Assembly (NCBI GenBank): GCA_050260355.1
Contig: JBLNBZ010000022.1
Coordinates: 1-25,313, forward strand
Direction of reading: 5' to 3'
Source: CADEFX01 sp050260355
Lineage (GTDB): Bacteria > Pseudomonadota > Alphaproteobacteria > Rhizobiales > Hyphomicrobiaceae
Length of the DNA stretch: 25,313 nt
The position numbers were made by a program, and so were the translations under genes. The notes below the pieces were generated by a model that saw nothing but the letters and a program-made list of their open reading frames with translations, made no database searches and was not told where the DNA came from. Below, piece by piece: positions 1 to 8,313 of the stretch (its first letter is position 1; each line of letters begins with the position of its first letter).

Positions 1-103
1 GATCGACGGCATCGATCAGGCGCAACTCCGACGCAACCTCCCTCAGACCATAGGCGAGCGCTCTCTCGCGCTCCAACGTGTAGTTGCTGCCTTGCTTGAG
101 CAT
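1..103 (-). CDS. Partial unrecognised gene downstream of flhB
   Basis: The first 34 codons of an open frame start at an ATG two bases after the flhB stop and run off the left edge of the window. The visible protein is hydrophilic and probably helical, beginning MLKQGSNYTLERERALAYG, with no signal peptide or membrane segment. The end of flhB supplies an AAAGGG ribosome-binding sequence about six bases before the ATG, so translation is probably coupled to flhB. The position, as last visible gene of motA-fliM-fliN-fliG-flhB, suggests a small flagellar accessory protein, but I do not recognise the family from this fragment. Confidence 0.6.
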   Translation of the reverse strand, partial: MLKQGSNYTLERERALAYGLREVASELRLIDAVD

Positions 104-105
104 TG

Positions 106-1200
106 TCAGCCCTTTGCTGCACTCGATGCCACCGCGCCGCCACGGACCATGAGGAAGAGGATGATCTCGGCGACGGCCTTGTAGAACTCCGGGGGGATCA
201 ACTTGTTGACTTCGACACTCTGGTAGAGTGACCTTGCGAGAAGCTTGTCTTCTATGACAGGAATGCCATTTTGCTCGGCGATCTCGCGGATTTTCAGCGC
301 GATCAAGTCTTGCCCCTTGGCCAGAACCAGCGGCGCGCCGTCCTCCTCGCGCACGTAGCGCAGCGCAACTGCGTAGTGAGTCGGGTTGGCGATCACGACC
401 GTTGCGCGCGGCACGGCGGCCATCATGCGGCGCCTGGCGCGGTCGCGCGCCACAGAGCGCATGCGTGACTTGAGAATCGGGTCGCCTTCGATCTGCTTCA
501 GCTCGTCCTTGACCTCCTGGCGCGTCATCCTGAGCTCGCGCTGCCAGAACACGCGCGACCACACGAGATCGGCAGCGGCAAGCACGACAGTGGCCACTGC
601 CAGGGCCGACAGCAGCTTCATGGCCATGCTGCGCATGAGCTCAGGCACGGCGCCGGGCTCCATGAACATGGACTTGATCATGTCGTTTTGGGCGGAGCGC
701 AGAATCAAAATGGCGACACCGCCGACCACGAGGAACTTGAACAGCGCCTTCAGAAACTCGACGTGCGCCTGGATGCTGAAAATTCGCTTCCAGCCCTTGC
801 TGATGGACAGCCGTGAAAGATCCGGCTGAATGCGATCGAGCACCAGCGCAGGCGGGTTCTGGAATACGGAGGCCGCGATGCCCGCTCCGGCGAGAATGAT
901 GATGGCCGGAATGAACAGGCGTGCCGCGTCGAGGCCGATCGCCTGGAAGAGCTGGATGACGTCGGCGCCGTTGCCGACGGCAAATCCCCCGGGATTGTCG
1001 ATGAAGCGCTCCAGAGTGAACCTGAGGCGCACGATGTTGTTGGCGAGGAAGAAGCCGGTCAAGACGAGGATGCCCGCGAGCGAGGCGAAGGTTGCGGCCT
1101 CCTTCGAGAACGGAACGTTGCCCTTCTCGACGGCCTCGCGGATCCGCTTCTCGGTTGCGGGCTCGGTTTTGCTTTCCTTGTCGTGGGCTTCTTCGGCCAT
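106..1200 (-). CDS. flhB: Flagellar export gate protein FlhB
   Basis: FlhB is the inner-membrane export-gate component whose cytoplasmic tail switches the type III apparatus from rod/hook to filament substrates. The 364-residue protein has the family's usual length. A charged N-terminus (KTEPATEKRIREA) precedes four hydrophobic segments at about residues 38-54, 92-114, 153-168 and 193-213. The C-terminal domain carries the autocleavage motif NPTH at 272-275, followed by the conserved ALRY and a PVIEDKLLARSLY stretch. It is the fifth gene of a motA-fliM-fliN-fliG-flhB series on the minus strand and starts with ATG 15 bases after the fliG stop. Self-cleavage between Asn and Pro is known for the family; here it is inferred from the intact motif. 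Confidence 0.97.
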   Translation of the reverse strand: MAEEAHDKESKTEPATEKRIREAVEKGNVPFSKEAATFASLAGILVLTGFFLANNIVRLRFTLERFIDNPGGFAVGNGADVIQLFQAIGLDAARLFIPAIIILAGAGIAASVFQNPPALVLDRIQPDLSRLSISKGWKRIFSIQAHVEFLKALFKFLVVGGVAILILRSAQNDMIKSMFMEPGAVPELMRSMAMKLLSALAVATVVLAAADLVWSRVFWQRELRMTRQEVKDELKQIEGDPILKSRMRSVARDRARRRMMAAVPRATVVIANPTHYAVALRYVREEDGAPLVLAKGQDLIALKIREIAEQNGIPVIEDKLLARSLYQSVEVNKLIPPEFYKAVAEIILFLMVRGGAVASSAAKG

Positions 1201-1215
1201 GCCGGCGGCGTCGGA

Positions 1216-2262
1216 CTATGCCGCCTCTTCGCCGGCGTTGGCCGCGGCCTTGAGATCGATCTCGCCCTTGGCGATCATCTTCAGCACGATATCGACGATC
1301 GCACGCCGCGCCTCGGCAACCTCGCGCGGCGACGCCGAACCGCCGCTTTGCAGCTCGGACTCCACCAAGCGCCGCGAGCGCGAGGCGAGCGACGACAGGA
1401 TGACGGCTTGAAGCTGCGGATCGGCGCCCTTGAGCGCGATGACCACGCGGTCGATCGGGACCTGGTCGAACACCATGGTCCTGACGCTCTGTGACAGGAC
1501 CACGAGGTCCTCGAACGAGAACAGCATGCTTTTGAGCGCCTCGGCGTCGTCGGGGCGTACCGCCGCGAGGCTCTTCAGCACCTCATCGGACTGGCTCTTG
1601 TCGAGCTTGTTGAGGATGGTGGCGATGTTGGAGTGGACGTCGCCGGTGGAGCTGCCTGGCGCCGAGATCAGCTCCTCGCGCAGCACCTCCTCGACGTTGC
1701 GGATCGCCTCCTCGTCCACCTCGCCGATCGCGAGCATGCGGCAGAGGAGGTCGTTGCGTTGCTCGGGCGCACAACCGCCGATGATCTTGGCGGCGATGTC
1801 CGAATCGATCCTGGAGAGGATGAGGGCCGCCGTTTGCGGATGCTCCTTGGCGATGTAGGAGCGCAGAACCTCCTCCTTGAGCTTGGAGACCTGCGTCCAA
1901 ACCGGCTCGTGCCTCACCTGATCACCCGACTTCACCTCCGCGATCTCGTCCTCGGTCATGACCGCCGCAAGCAGATGCTCGAGCTCCTTGGCGGTGCCGA
2001 CGAACTTGATGCCGGTCGCAAACCGCTTGGCGAACTCTTCCACCAGCGCATCGAGGTCCGCGGCGGTGATCGGGCGCAGATCCGCGGCCGAGCGCGTGAT
2101 GAGCCGGAGCTCCTCGGCATCGAAGCGCTTGAGGATCTGCGCGGCTTTCTCCTTGCCGAGAGCCAGCAGCAGGACCGCAACCTTGTCGGGACCCGACAGC
2201 GTGCTGAGACCTGTCGCGCCCTTGGCCTCCGGCCTGGCCAGCATCGAATTCTCCGAGCTCAT
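1216..2262 (-). CDS. fliG: Flagellar motor switch protein FliG
   Basis: FliG is the C-ring protein that binds the MS-ring and meets the MotA stator to produce torque. The 348-residue protein shows the FliG N-terminal region (GPDKVAVLLLALGKEKAAQ), a middle domain containing the conserved EHPQ at residues 140-143, which binds FliM, and a C-terminal domain (about 245-340) ending in the charged torque helix (DLVVLSQSVRTMVFDQV, then DPQLQAVILSSLASR). The ATG overlaps the fliN stop in an ATGA arrangement, so the two are translationally coupled. The C-terminal tail (KAAANAGEEAA) is slightly extended and of low complexity. Function follows from the family. Confidence 0.97.
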   Translation of the reverse strand: MSSENSMLARPEAKGATGLSTLSGPDKVAVLLLALGKEKAAQILKRFDAEELRLITRSAADLRPITAADLDALVEEFAKRFATGIKFVGTAKELEHLLAAVMTEDEIAEVKSGDQVRHEPVWTQVSKLKEEVLRSYIAKEHPQTAALILSRIDSDIAAKIIGGCAPEQRNDLLCRMLAIGEVDEEAIRNVEEVLREELISAPGSSTGDVHSNIATILNKLDKSQSDEVLKSLAAVRPDDAEALKSMLFSFEDLVVLSQSVRTMVFDQVPIDRVVIALKGADPQLQAVILSSLASRSRRLVESELQSGGSASPREVAEARRAIVDIVLKMIAKGEIDLKAAANAGEEAA

Positions 2263-2675
2263 GGCACCTTGTCGCCAGCCGAGGGCCCGACGACCTCAGT
2301 GAGCTTCAAGCCGAAGCGGGAGTTGCCGTCCTCCATGACCACGACCTCGCCGCGCGCAATGATGCGGCCGTTGACGACCACGTCGACCGGCTCGCCGACC
2401 CGGCGGTCGAGCGGAATGACGGCGCCGCGTCCCAGCTTGGCCAGGTTTGCAACCGGCATTGTCGCGGAGCCCAGGACCACGCGCACCGAGACGGGGATGC
2501 GCATGATCATATCCATGTTGCTGCTGGACGGCGTCCGGGTAGACGGATCCGGTGCGCGCGGAGGCGTGGGGGCCGGACCGAGGCTCGCTGCAAGCTCCTC
2601 CGGCGTCATCGTCAGCTCTGCCGCGAACTCCTGGATGAGCGCGGCTTGCTTGGTGTCAGGTGCGGTCTGGGACAT
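2259..2675 (-). CDS. fliN: Flagellar motor switch protein FliN
   Basis: FliN is the SpoA-domain protein at the base of the C-ring; it also helps dock export chaperone-cargo complexes. The 138-residue protein has a variable, Pro/Ala-rich first 50 residues and a SpoA domain from about residue 55 to 128 (IPVSVRVVLGSATMPVANL, LGRGAVIPLDRRVGEPVDV, then GEVVVMEDGNSRFGLKLTEV). Its TGA overlaps the fliG ATG by four bases. It starts 44 bases after fliM on the same strand. The order fliM-fliN-fliG, with fliG not next to fliF, is typical of rhizobial clusters. Confidence 0.96.
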   Translation of the reverse strand: MSQTAPDTKQAALIQEFAAELTMTPEELAASLGPAPTPPRAPDPSTRTPSSSNMDMIMRIPVSVRVVLGSATMPVANLAKLGRGAVIPLDRRVGEPVDVVVNGRIIARGEVVVMEDGNSRFGLKLTEVVGPSAGDKVP

Positions 2676-2719
2676 GTGAGTCTCACCGAGCGGAAGCGAA
2701 GGTTGGACTTTGTGCGGCG

Positions 2720-3661
2720 TCAGCCGGCCAGGATGTCGTTCATGAACTCTTGGTCACGGTCGATGGGCTCCTCCACGCGCAGCGTGTAGACGCCGTTGGA
2801 TTTGCCGAGCTGACACCACAACAGCGGCTCGCCGTTGCACTCGACGCGCACGCGGGTCTGCGGCGTGGCGTTGAGCTGCAGGATCTGGCCGACGGCCAGA
2901 TTGGCAATCTCCTCCAGCGTCGCCAGGCGCTCGTCGAGGACGGCCGACAGGGCAACGCTGGTGCGTGTGATCTCGTCGCGAATCTGGCTGCTCCAGCCGG
3001 GGTCGGTGCGCCTGGGCTCCTCCACCACCGGGCGGCCCAGAACCTGGCGCATGGGGTCGATGGCGGCCTTGGGGATGACGAGCAGGAGCTCGCCCTCGCG
3101 GCCCCACACGCGCAACAGGAAGCGCGCGACGATGACCGGGGTGTTGCGGCGGCCGATGACGTCGAAGTCGATGCGGTCCGACGCGCCGTCGACGACGAAG
3201 CCCGCCCTGGCGATCGGTGCGAAAGCCTGCTCGAGCGCCTCGGCCATCTTGGCGAAGAACGCCGCGGCGATGCGCTGCTCGATCTTCGAGAAATTGCGGT
3301 CCGCATCGTAAGGCGACTGCGCGCCGTCGCCGCCGAGCGACATCTCGACGATGGAGAACACGCTGCGGCGGTCCGCGCTCAGCAGAAGACGCGTGCTCCA
3401 CTGCGCCACGTTGAGCACGCCGACCACGCTCGCGTCCTCGTGCAGAGCCAGCATGTCGGCGGCGGTGCCGCTCTCGATACCGCTCAGCACCAGCTCCGGA
3501 GGCGGGTCGGCCACATCACGCATCTGGTCGCTGCAGATGGAGGCGGCACGCTCGAGAGCCGTTTGCAGCGCCGGCAACCGGTCGACACGATCAAAAGCGG
3601 CGCTGAAGATCGCCTTTAACGCCTCCCCGTCGAGCTTCGCCGGCATACCCGTTGGCGTCAT
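2720..3661 (-). CDS. fliM: Flagellar motor switch protein FliM, lacking the classic CheY-binding N-terminus
   Basis: FliM joins FliG to FliN in the C-ring and receives the CheY-P signal. The 313-residue protein has the middle domain with the conserved GGDG at about residue 109 followed by FSKIEQRI, and a C-terminal SpoA domain (ILQLNATPQTRVRVECNGEPLLWCQLG). The usual N-terminal LSQxEIDALL CheY-binding peptide is not visible; the protein begins MTPTGMPAKLDGEALKAIF. The start is ATG, six bases after the motA stop. Divergent N-termini are expected in rhizobial FliM, so this is probably lineage-specific rather than damage. Confidence 0.95.
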   Translation of the reverse strand: MTPTGMPAKLDGEALKAIFSAAFDRVDRLPALQTALERAASICSDQMRDVADPPPELVLSGIESGTAADMLALHEDASVVGVLNVAQWSTRLLLSADRRSVFSIVEMSLGGDGAQSPYDADRNFSKIEQRIAAAFFAKMAEALEQAFAPIARAGFVVDGASDRIDFDVIGRRNTPVIVARFLLRVWGREGELLLVIPKAAIDPMRQVLGRPVVEEPRRTDPGWSSQIRDEITRTSVALSAVLDERLATLEEIANLAVGQILQLNATPQTRVRVECNGEPLLWCQLGKSNGVYTLRVEEPIDRDQEFMNDILAG

Positions 3662-3667
3662 GGCGAA

Positions 3668-4558
3668 TCAGGCCGCCTCCTTGCGCTGAGGCTCGGCCGC
3701 GGCCGCGCCGCCGCCCAGGGTTTCCTGCTCGACCTCGTCGATCGAAGGCCGCTCGTATGACGAGATGGTCTTGCGTCCATGCTCGAGCGCCACTTGCGGC
3801 ATGGCCCCGTTCATGAAGGCAAGCATGGTCTGCTTGACGATGATGTACAGCCGCATCTTCTTCTCGCGCACGATCTTGGCCTTGTTCGCCATCGGCGTGA
3901 CCACGGCATAGGAGATGAAGATGCCGGCGAAGGTGCCGACCAGTGCGGCACCGATCAGATGGCCAAGGACCTCCGGCGCCTGATCGAGGGCGCCCATCGC
4001 CTTGATGACGCCGAGCACGGCGGCAACGATGCCGAGCGCCGGAAGCCCCTCCGAGATCGTGACCAGGGCGTGATAGGACTTCATCTTGTCGGACCGGATG
4101 GTCTGAATCTCCTCGTCCATCAACGCTTCGATCTCGTGCGTGCGCACGTTGCCGATGATGATGAGCCGGCAATAGTCGCAGATGAAGGTTGTAAGGTCCT
4201 TGTTGCCGAGCACGCTCGGAAACTTCTGAAACAGTGGAGACTGCTCGGGCTCGTCGATGTGCTTCTCGACCTCGTTGCGCGTCCTGCCACGCAACTCGCG
4301 CATCAACGAATAGAGAATGCCGAGGACGTCCAGATATTCCCGGCTGGTGGGCGCCGCATTCTTGAAGCCCTCGAGCAGCGCCTTGCCGGTATCCTTGATG
4401 ATTTTCATGGGGTTGGCGACGACAAACGTACCCAGCGCCGCGCCGCAGATGATGACGTATTCCCAGGGTTGCCAGATGACCCCGACGTGCCCGCCCATGG
4501 CCACGAAGCCGCCGAGCATGCAGCCCAGCGTGATGAGTAGGCCGATGATGATTGTCAC
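3668..4558 (-). CDS. motA: Flagellar stator protein MotA
   Basis: MotA is the inner-membrane proton-channel stator subunit. It is 296 residues, almost exactly the length of E. coli MotA, and the functional residues fall at the same numbers: Arg90 and Glu98 in the cytoplasmic loop, Pro173 in GLPALGIVAAVLGVIKAMG, and Pro222 in VVTPMANKAK. Hydrophobic segments lie at about 1-21, 32-50, 172-190 and 200-221. The start is GTG (complement of 4556-4558), six bases after a GGAG ribosome-binding sequence. It heads the minus-strand operon and is divergent from the DUF1217 gene across 156 bases. No motB is adjacent, as in rhizobia where motB lies elsewhere. The divergent spacer holds a partial CtrA-like site (TTAA at 4598, only half matched) and a small inverted repeat ATCCT/AGGAT (4583-4595). 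Confidence 0.97.
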   Translation of the reverse strand: MTIIIGLLITLGCMLGGFVAMGGHVGVIWQPWEYVIICGAALGTFVVANPMKIIKDTGKALLEGFKNAAPTSREYLDVLGILYSLMRELRGRTRNEVEKHIDEPEQSPLFQKFPSVLGNKDLTTFICDYCRLIIIGNVRTHEIEALMDEEIQTIRSDKMKSYHALVTISEGLPALGIVAAVLGVIKAMGALDQAPEVLGHLIGAALVGTFAGIFISYAVVTPMANKAKIVREKKMRLYIIVKQTMLAFMNGAMPQVALEHGRKTISSYERPSIDEVEQETLGGGAAAAEPQRKEAA

Positions 4559-4714
4559 GCGCAGCTCCGGACTGTGCCACAGATCCTGAAAGGATTCTTA
4601 ACCGGCACTTCCTTACGCGAACCTGATGAGCGGGCGCTTCGAGCCTCATTCAGCCTCAGGTAAGGCCAAATCGGTCATAGTCGGGCATCCAGTTGCAGAG
4701 AGAAGGCGTTTCAC

Positions 4715-5503
4715 GTGCTTTCGACCGCAGTCGCCTACAAGCTGATCGCAGGCAACTTGGACCGCTCGCTCAGCACGACGGCCAAGAAGCCACAGGTTGC
4801 GCGCGAGACCGAGTATTACCTCGCCCACATCGGCGATGTGAAATCGATCGATGACTTCCTGGCCGACAGTCGCCTTTACAACTACGCGATGAAAGCCTAC
4901 GGGCTCGGTGACATGGCCTACGCCAAGGCCTTCATCAAAAAGGTGCTGACCGAGGGCATCGACTCGAAAGACGCCTTTGCCAACAAGCTGACCGACATGC
5001 GCTACCGCGAGTTCGCTAAGGCCTTCAACTTCGCTCGCGACGGCGCGGCCGCGACCTCCACCACGCAGGCCCGCCAGGGCACCGTCGACATGTATGTGCG
5101 CCAAACGCTGGAGGAAGATGCCGGCCAGCAGAACGAGGGCGCCAGGCTCGCACTCTACTTCGACAGGAAAGCGAGCAGCATCACCAGCGCCTACAGCATT
5201 CTCGGCGACGCCGCGCTGCTCAAAGTCGTGCAGACCGTCTTCAATCTGCCGGTGCAGATGTCGCTCGCCGACATCGATAAGCAGGCCAAGATGATCACGG
5301 ACCGGCTGAACATCCAGGACCTGAAGGATCCCGAGAAGCTGAAGTCGTTCCTCAACCGGTTCGCAGCGCTCTACGACATGCAGAATCCGAGCTCTAGCTC
5401 GACCCAGAGCCCCGCTGTGATGCTGATCGGCGGCTCCATGCCGGTCGGCATCGGCTCCAACATTCTCGCAGCGCTACAAAACCTGAAGCCAGGAGGCCAC
5501 TAG
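4715..5503 (+). CDS. DUF1217 flagellar-cluster protein
   Basis: This 262-residue protein belongs to the DUF1217 family, which in rhizobia and relatives is found immediately upstream of flgF. The biochemical role is not established to my knowledge; the location implies a part in flagellar assembly or rod formation. Typical features are the N-terminal LSTAVAYKLIAGNLDRSLS, the helical YYLAHIGDVKSIDDFLADSRLYNYAMKA region, and a second similar helical half (about 145-235). No signal peptide or membrane segment is visible. The start is GTG, preceded by AGAAGG eight bases upstream. It is four bases from flgF and divergent from motA. Confidence 0.9.
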   Translation: MLSTAVAYKLIAGNLDRSLSTTAKKPQVARETEYYLAHIGDVKSIDDFLADSRLYNYAMKAYGLGDMAYAKAFIKKVLTEGIDSKDAFANKLTDMRYREFAKAFNFARDGAAATSTTQARQGTVDMYVRQTLEEDAGQQNEGARLALYFDRKASSITSAYSILGDAALLKVVQTVFNLPVQMSLADIDKQAKMITDRLNIQDLKDPEKLKSFLNRFAALYDMQNPSSSSTQSPAVMLIGGSMPVGIGSNILAALQNLKPGGH

Positions 5504-5507
5504 TCCG

Positions 5508-6233
5508 ATGCAATCGAGCATCTACGTGGGGCTGTCCGCCCAGTTGTCGCTGCAGCGCCGGCTCGACACGATCGCGAACAACGTGGCCAACACGGCGACC
5601 GCAGGATTCCGCTCGGAAGAGGTGAAGTTCGAAACGCTGCTGTCGCGTACGCCCGCCGAGCCCGTGGCCTTTGCCGCCATCGGCGACACCTATCTGTCGC
5701 GGCGCGCGGGCGAGCTGGTGAAGACGGACAATGCCTTCGACGTGGCCGTCCAAGGCGACGCCTGGCTGGCGATCAATACGCCGCAAGGCCAAGTCTACAC
5801 GCGCGACGGACGCATGCAGATGACCGAGACCGGCGATCTGCAAACGCTCAACGGCTATGCCATCCTCGATGTCGGTGGCGCCCCGATTCAGCTCGACCCG
5901 GGCAACGGGCCGCCGCAGATCGCCCGCGACGGCACGATTACGCAGGGCGGCCGTCAGGTCGGCGCCCTCGGGCTGTTCACGATCCCGCCGCAGGCGAAGC
6001 TCACGCGATGGGAGAACTCCGGCGTCATTCCGGAGACGCCGGCAAGCCCTGCGCTCGACTTCACGAAGGTCGGCGTCGTGCAAGGCTTCATGGAGCGCTC
6101 CAACGTCAATCCGGTCATGGAGATGACCCGCCTGATCGGCGTGTCGCGCGCCTTCGACGCCATCGCCGCATCGCTGAGCGATTCGGAGGCTGCGCTGCGC
6201 GACGCCATCAAGACGCTGGGCTCCAACGGTTGA
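5508..6233 (+). CDS. flgF: Flagellar proximal rod protein FlgF
   Basis: FlgF is one of the rod proteins of the flagellar axial structure. The 241-residue protein carries the conserved N-terminal rod/hook motif (LDTIANNVANTATAGFRSEEVKF), the FlgE/F/G core (YTRDGRMQMTETGDLQTLNGY), and the C-terminal axial helix (QGFMERSNVNPVMEMTRLI followed by AFDAIAASL). The start ATG has AGGAGG eleven bases upstream, inside the end of the DUF1217 gene. The other rod genes (flgB, flgC, flgG) are not in the window. FlgG was considered, but length and the MQSSIYVGLSAQLSLQRRL start fit FlgF better. Confidence 0.93.
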   Translation: MQSSIYVGLSAQLSLQRRLDTIANNVANTATAGFRSEEVKFETLLSRTPAEPVAFAAIGDTYLSRRAGELVKTDNAFDVAVQGDAWLAINTPQGQVYTRDGRMQMTETGDLQTLNGYAILDVGGAPIQLDPGNGPPQIARDGTITQGGRQVGALGLFTIPPQAKLTRWENSGVIPETPASPALDFTKVGVVQGFMERSNVNPVMEMTRLIGVSRAFDAIAASLSDSEAALRDAIKTLGSNG

Positions 6234-6269
6234 CGCCGGTAATCGGTTGATGAGAGACCTTTTGCTGCC

Positions 6270-7649
6270 ATGAGCGAGGAGCGGCAGACCGCCGCCGAGG
6301 GCGCGGCCGCACCGGCAGCTCTCCTGCTGAACCCGCTCGATACGCTCGAGCGCGCGGTCTCATCCGCGGCGAAGACGCTGCAGAAAGTGCGAGCCGGTGG
6401 CATCGTGACCGAGGTCACGCAAAGCTACTGCCGCGTCAGCGGCTTGTCGCAGCTCGTGAGCCTCGGCGAATGCGTGATGCTCGCGGGCGAGGGATCGTCC
6501 CAGCTCGGCGAGGTCATCCGCATCGACGCGAACGGCGCGACGGTCAAGCCGTTCGACGGCATCAATCGGGTTGGCCTCGGCGCGACAGCCTGGCGGCACG
6601 GGTTCGTCAGCATCAGCCCGCACGCATCCTGGAAGGGCCGCATCCTCAATGCACTGGCGATGCCGATCGACGGCCGGGGCTCGCTGCCCCAGGGCGCCGC
6701 GGCGGTGGCAACGGATCGTCCGCCTCCGCCGCCGATGCGTCGCGGCCGTGTCAAGATTCCGGTGCGTACCGGCGTGCGGATCGTGGACATCTTCACGCCG
6801 CTGTGCGCCGGCCAGCGCATCGGCATCTTCGCCGGCTCCGGCATCGGCAAGTCGACGCTGCTCGCCATGCTGACGCGTGCCCAGGGATTCGACACGGTCG
6901 TCATTGCGCTGGTTGGAGAGCGCGGACGCGAGGTGCGCGAGTTCGTCGAGGATGTCCTGGGCGCAGAGCGGGCCCGGGTGGTGGCGGTGGTTGCCACGGG
7001 AGACGAGAGCGCGATGATGCGCCGGCTTGCGCCGAAGACGGCGCTCACCATCGCCGAGCATTTCCGGGATGGTGGCGAGAACGTGCTGCTCATTCTGGAC
7101 TCGGTCACCCGCTTCGCGCACGCTGCCCGTGAGGTCGCGCTGGCCGCCGGCGAGCCGCCGGTCGCGCGCGGCTATCCGCCGAGCGTGTTCAACGATCTGC
7201 CGAAGCTGCTCGAGCGCGCAGGGCCCGGCGAGGAGGGATCGGGGTCCATTACCGGCGTGTTCTCGGTATTGGTCGACGGCGATGATCCCAACGACCCCGT
7301 TGCCGACAGCATCAGGGGCACGCTGGACGGCCACATCATTCTCGACCGCGCCATTGCGGATCTCGGCCGCTTCCCGGCCGTCAACGTGCTGGGCTCGGTG
7401 TCGCGGCTGGCGCAGAACGTGTGGTCGGCGGACCAGGCGCGGCTGGTGGCCAAGTTCCGCGCCATGATCGCCCGTTACGAGGACACGCGCGATCTGCGCC
7501 TGATGGGCGGCTATCAGCGGGGCACGGACGCAGAGCTCGACAAGGCCGTCGACTTCGTGCCGAAGCTCTATGAGGCGTTGCGGCAGACGCCGCAGGAGGC
7601 GCCGAGCGCGGACGTCTTCCAGGACATCGCGCGGATATTGTCGGCCTAG
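6270..7649 (+). CDS. fliI: Flagellar export ATPase FliI
   Basis: FliI is the soluble F1-beta-like ATPase that energises loading of substrates at the type III export gate. The 459-residue protein has the Walker A loop GSGIGKST at 189-196, the catalytic-glutamate segment VGERGREV at 215-222, Walker B LLILD at 273-277, and the conserved FAHAAREVALAAGEPPVARGYPP region. The N-terminal domain (about 38-105) is the family's beta-barrel. It is 36 bases after flgF on the same strand and is the last gene of this transcription unit. A short CCCGG/CCGGG dyad directly follows the TAG. Confidence 0.97.
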   Translation: MSEERQTAAEGAAAPAALLLNPLDTLERAVSSAAKTLQKVRAGGIVTEVTQSYCRVSGLSQLVSLGECVMLAGEGSSQLGEVIRIDANGATVKPFDGINRVGLGATAWRHGFVSISPHASWKGRILNALAMPIDGRGSLPQGAAAVATDRPPPPPMRRGRVKIPVRTGVRIVDIFTPLCAGQRIGIFAGSGIGKSTLLAMLTRAQGFDTVVIALVGERGREVREFVEDVLGAERARVVAVVATGDESAMMRRLAPKTALTIAEHFRDGGENVLLILDSVTRFAHAAREVALAAGEPPVARGYPPSVFNDLPKLLERAGPGEEGSGSITGVFSVLVDGDDPNDPVADSIRGTLDGHIILDRAIADLGRFPAVNVLGSVSRLAQNVWSADQARLVAKFRAMIARYEDTRDLRLMGGYQRGTDAELDKAVDFVPKLYEALRQTPQEAPSADVFQDIARILSA

Positions 7650-8313
7650 CCCGGGCGCCGGGAACGGGGCGAGAGCGCGCGTCTTACGCTGTGTCGTCCC
7701 GGGCTTCATGCTGCTTTATGATCGGGAGCCGTCGCGCCGCGGGCGCAGAGCGGCGTTGTGTGCGGTGAGCGGCGGGTCGGGTCGCGCGGGGAAGATCCCG
7801 ATAGCGGCGCCGCGAGCGCGGCTTCCGGGAACGCAGTGGGGAGGGTGGTGGTGCTTGCGCCGCCGATACTCCCGCAACCCTCAAATCTTGCGTCCCCGGC
7901 CATCGCGCCTCTGGCGCGAATGAGCCGGGGCCTTTCCGGGTGCGATTGAGCAGCGCGCACGCGGTCACGCAGAGCAAGCGGAGGCGCATCTGGATCCAAG
8001 CTCATTTCCGCTCGTGCGGGCGCACGAGCAGGGCGCGGATGACGCCGAATATTGGGCACGGTCTCGCCCCATCCCGCTCCGTCATCCCGCACCAGCGAGG
8101 CCCTTTCGGGCCGAGCGCCGATGCGGGATCCAGCGTGAGACTCGTCGAAGACGCGGGAGACCTGGGCCTGGATCCCGGCTCGCGTTCGCGCGGTGCGCTC
8201 ACTTGGCCAGGATGACGGAGTTAGGGGGACAGGTCGCGCGCACGAGCGGGGCCGGGATGACGCAATTTTGGAGTGTGCACGCGGCTGACGCAGTGCACGG
8301 GGAGGCGCAGGGG
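7650..8313. repeat. Convergent intergenic gap filled with composite palindromic repeats
   Basis: This 664-base gap between the convergent fliI and FliL-like genes has no convincing coding sequence. It contains modules C (7764-7837), A (7888-7953) and B (8078-8170), each the reverse complement of a module in the flhA-fliQ gap. Sequences such as CTGGATCCC and CGGGATGACG are of the short palindromic intergenic-repeat type common in alphaproteobacteria. No transposase is present. The stretch 8180-8313 shows further degenerate GGATGACG-type fragments. Confidence 0.8.
7764..8170 (-). repeat. Composite repeat B-A-C, left copy (inverted)
   Basis: Read on the minus strand, this stretch gives modules B (8170-8078), A (7953-7888) and C (7837-7764). 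The right copy at 13457-13954 shows the same three modules in the same order on the plus strand. Module A is 66 bases and differs from the right-hand A2 at about four positions. Module B shares long exact runs with its partner, including ACGCTGGATCCCGCATCGGC. I aligned these by eye, so module edges are approximate. The two copies form an inverted pair about 5.3 kb apart. Confidence 0.8.

Noticed and set aside
7650..8313. CRISPR-like array in the repeat-filled gap
   Set aside because: Repeats are few, of different types, palindromic and irregularly spaced, with no constant spacer length and no cas genes.
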